DNA of 64,000 bases from Bog-257 sp963846715 (lineage in GTDB: Bacteria; Acidobacteriota; Terriglobia; Terriglobales; Acidobacteriaceae), in contig CAWJXA010000008.1 in NCBI GenBank assembly GCA_963846715.1, positions 806,001 to 870,000 on the forward strand. Direction: 5' to 3'. Every line of letters begins with the position of its first letter. The stretch's first letter is position 1. The position numbers were made by a program, and so were the translations under genes. The notes below the pieces were generated by a model. That model ran no database searches and was not told where the DNA came from. It was given only the letters and a program-made list of their open reading frames with translations. This document shows positions 63,699 to 64,000 of the stretch, piece after piece.

Positions 63699-64000
63699 GT
63701 GGTCCTGCTGGTGGCGGGACTGGTGGTCGTGCTGGGCTCATGCGCGGGGATGGCGGTGCTCGACGATCCGCTGGACCGCCTGCACCTGACCACCCCGGCC
63801 TCGATGCTGGGCTCGACCGGGATCTGCGCCTCGATCGTGGTGCGCGAGGGCCTGTCGGCGTCGGGGCTGGCCGCCATCGGCGTCGCCGTGATCCTGATCA
63901 CCGCCAACCCGCTGGCCGGCCACGCCGTGGCGCGCGCCATCGCGATCCGGCGCGGTGCCACCTGGTCGGATTCGCAGGACGAGGCCACCGGATCCCCGGG
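63699..64000 (+). CDS. Na+/H+ antiporter subunit G-like protein (MnhG), runs off window
   Basis: GTG at 63699 (earlier in-frame codons exist). The visible part reads VVLLVAGLVVVLGSCAGMAV, LDDPLDRLHLTTPASMLGST, then two further helices. DxLDRLHxxTPAS is the subunit G signature. The third gene of an E-F-G operon, truncated by the window edge after about 100 codons, without a stop codon visible. Confidence 0.75.
   Translation, partial: MVLLVAGLVVVLGSCAGMAVLDDPLDRLHLTTPASMLGSTGICASIVVREGLSASGLAAIGVAVILITANPLAGHAVARAIAIRRGATWSDSQDEATGSP

Noticed and set aside
62441..64000. Recent horizontal transfer of an antiporter operon
   Set aside because: The join cuts a gene mid-frame, no integration signals are present and the composition change is complete; chimeric assembly is simpler.
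1..64000. CRISPR array or rRNA operon
   Set aside because: No regularly spaced direct repeats of the right size and no rRNA signatures were seen on either strand.

Overview
The window reads as a contig from an acidobacterium (Terriglobia/Koribacter-like). This is inferred from gene content and style: paired M13 metallopeptidases, a DUF885 protein, an OprB-type porin, an acetate-CoA ligase/GNAT fusion, Hfq next to HflX, and many small palindromic repeats between genes. No rRNA is present. From about 62.44 kb to the end the sequence abruptly becomes very GC-rich and encodes an actinobacterial-looking Na+/H+ antiporter operon (MnhE-F-G type). It cuts into the middle of a ligase gene, so this end is most likely an assembly chimera.

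Layout. 1-6.1 kb: mfd, a DUF885 protein and galU on the minus strand. 6.2-12.5 kb: a porin, an orphan CsoR/RcnR-type metal sensor with a probable operator, tRNA-Met, DoxX, and a large exported Tyr/Gly-rich protein. 12.7-19.5 kb: a SulP transporter, tyrS, two decayed small genes, and pckA. A miniature transposable element is nested inside a dispersed palindrome at 17.0-17.2 kb. 19.6-25 kb: an HtrA-type protease, coaE, folD, an exported protein and a MacB-type permease; three of these carry single-base frameshifts. 25-33.8 kb: Trm112, SppA and an HU/IHF protein, then a roughly 4.8 kb decayed gene for one very large protein (possibly defence-related) split by an IS630-family element, then RidA and a PAP2 phosphatase. 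33.9-35.9 kb: a group II intron downstream of the rpmB terminator. 36-43 kb: rsmI, the anomalous tract described below, a receiver protein, a PAS histidine kinase, a NarL-like protein with a degenerate receiver, alr and rsmD. 43-62.4 kb: an M50/CBS protease, DUF3891, DUF488, cytochrome c, lipA, HicB/HicAB modules, hflX-hfq, a PuuD-like protein, a DegT aminotransferase, an SH3 protein, tandem M13 peptidases, an MCE/MlaD protein and an acyl-CoA ligase-GNAT protein.

The most striking object is at 37,006-38,372. Cytosine has almost vanished from the plus strand: seven C-free runs cover 1,132 of 1,367 bases, the longest being 424 bases. Read on the minus strand in three consecutive frames, the tract is still recognisable as an ISNCY-type transposase in which residues have changed as coding-strand G-to-A transitions predict: Gly/Asp to Asn, Arg to His/Gln, Glu to Lys, Ala to Thr, Trp to stop. 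This is dense, strand-specific C-to-T hypermutation of one insertion sequence, with sharp borders and short islands where C survives. It could be a biological deamination of mobile DNA or a library artefact; read-level evidence would decide.

Many conserved genes carry isolated one-base frameshifts, several at G runs, so part of the damage seen here may be sequencing error rather than biology.
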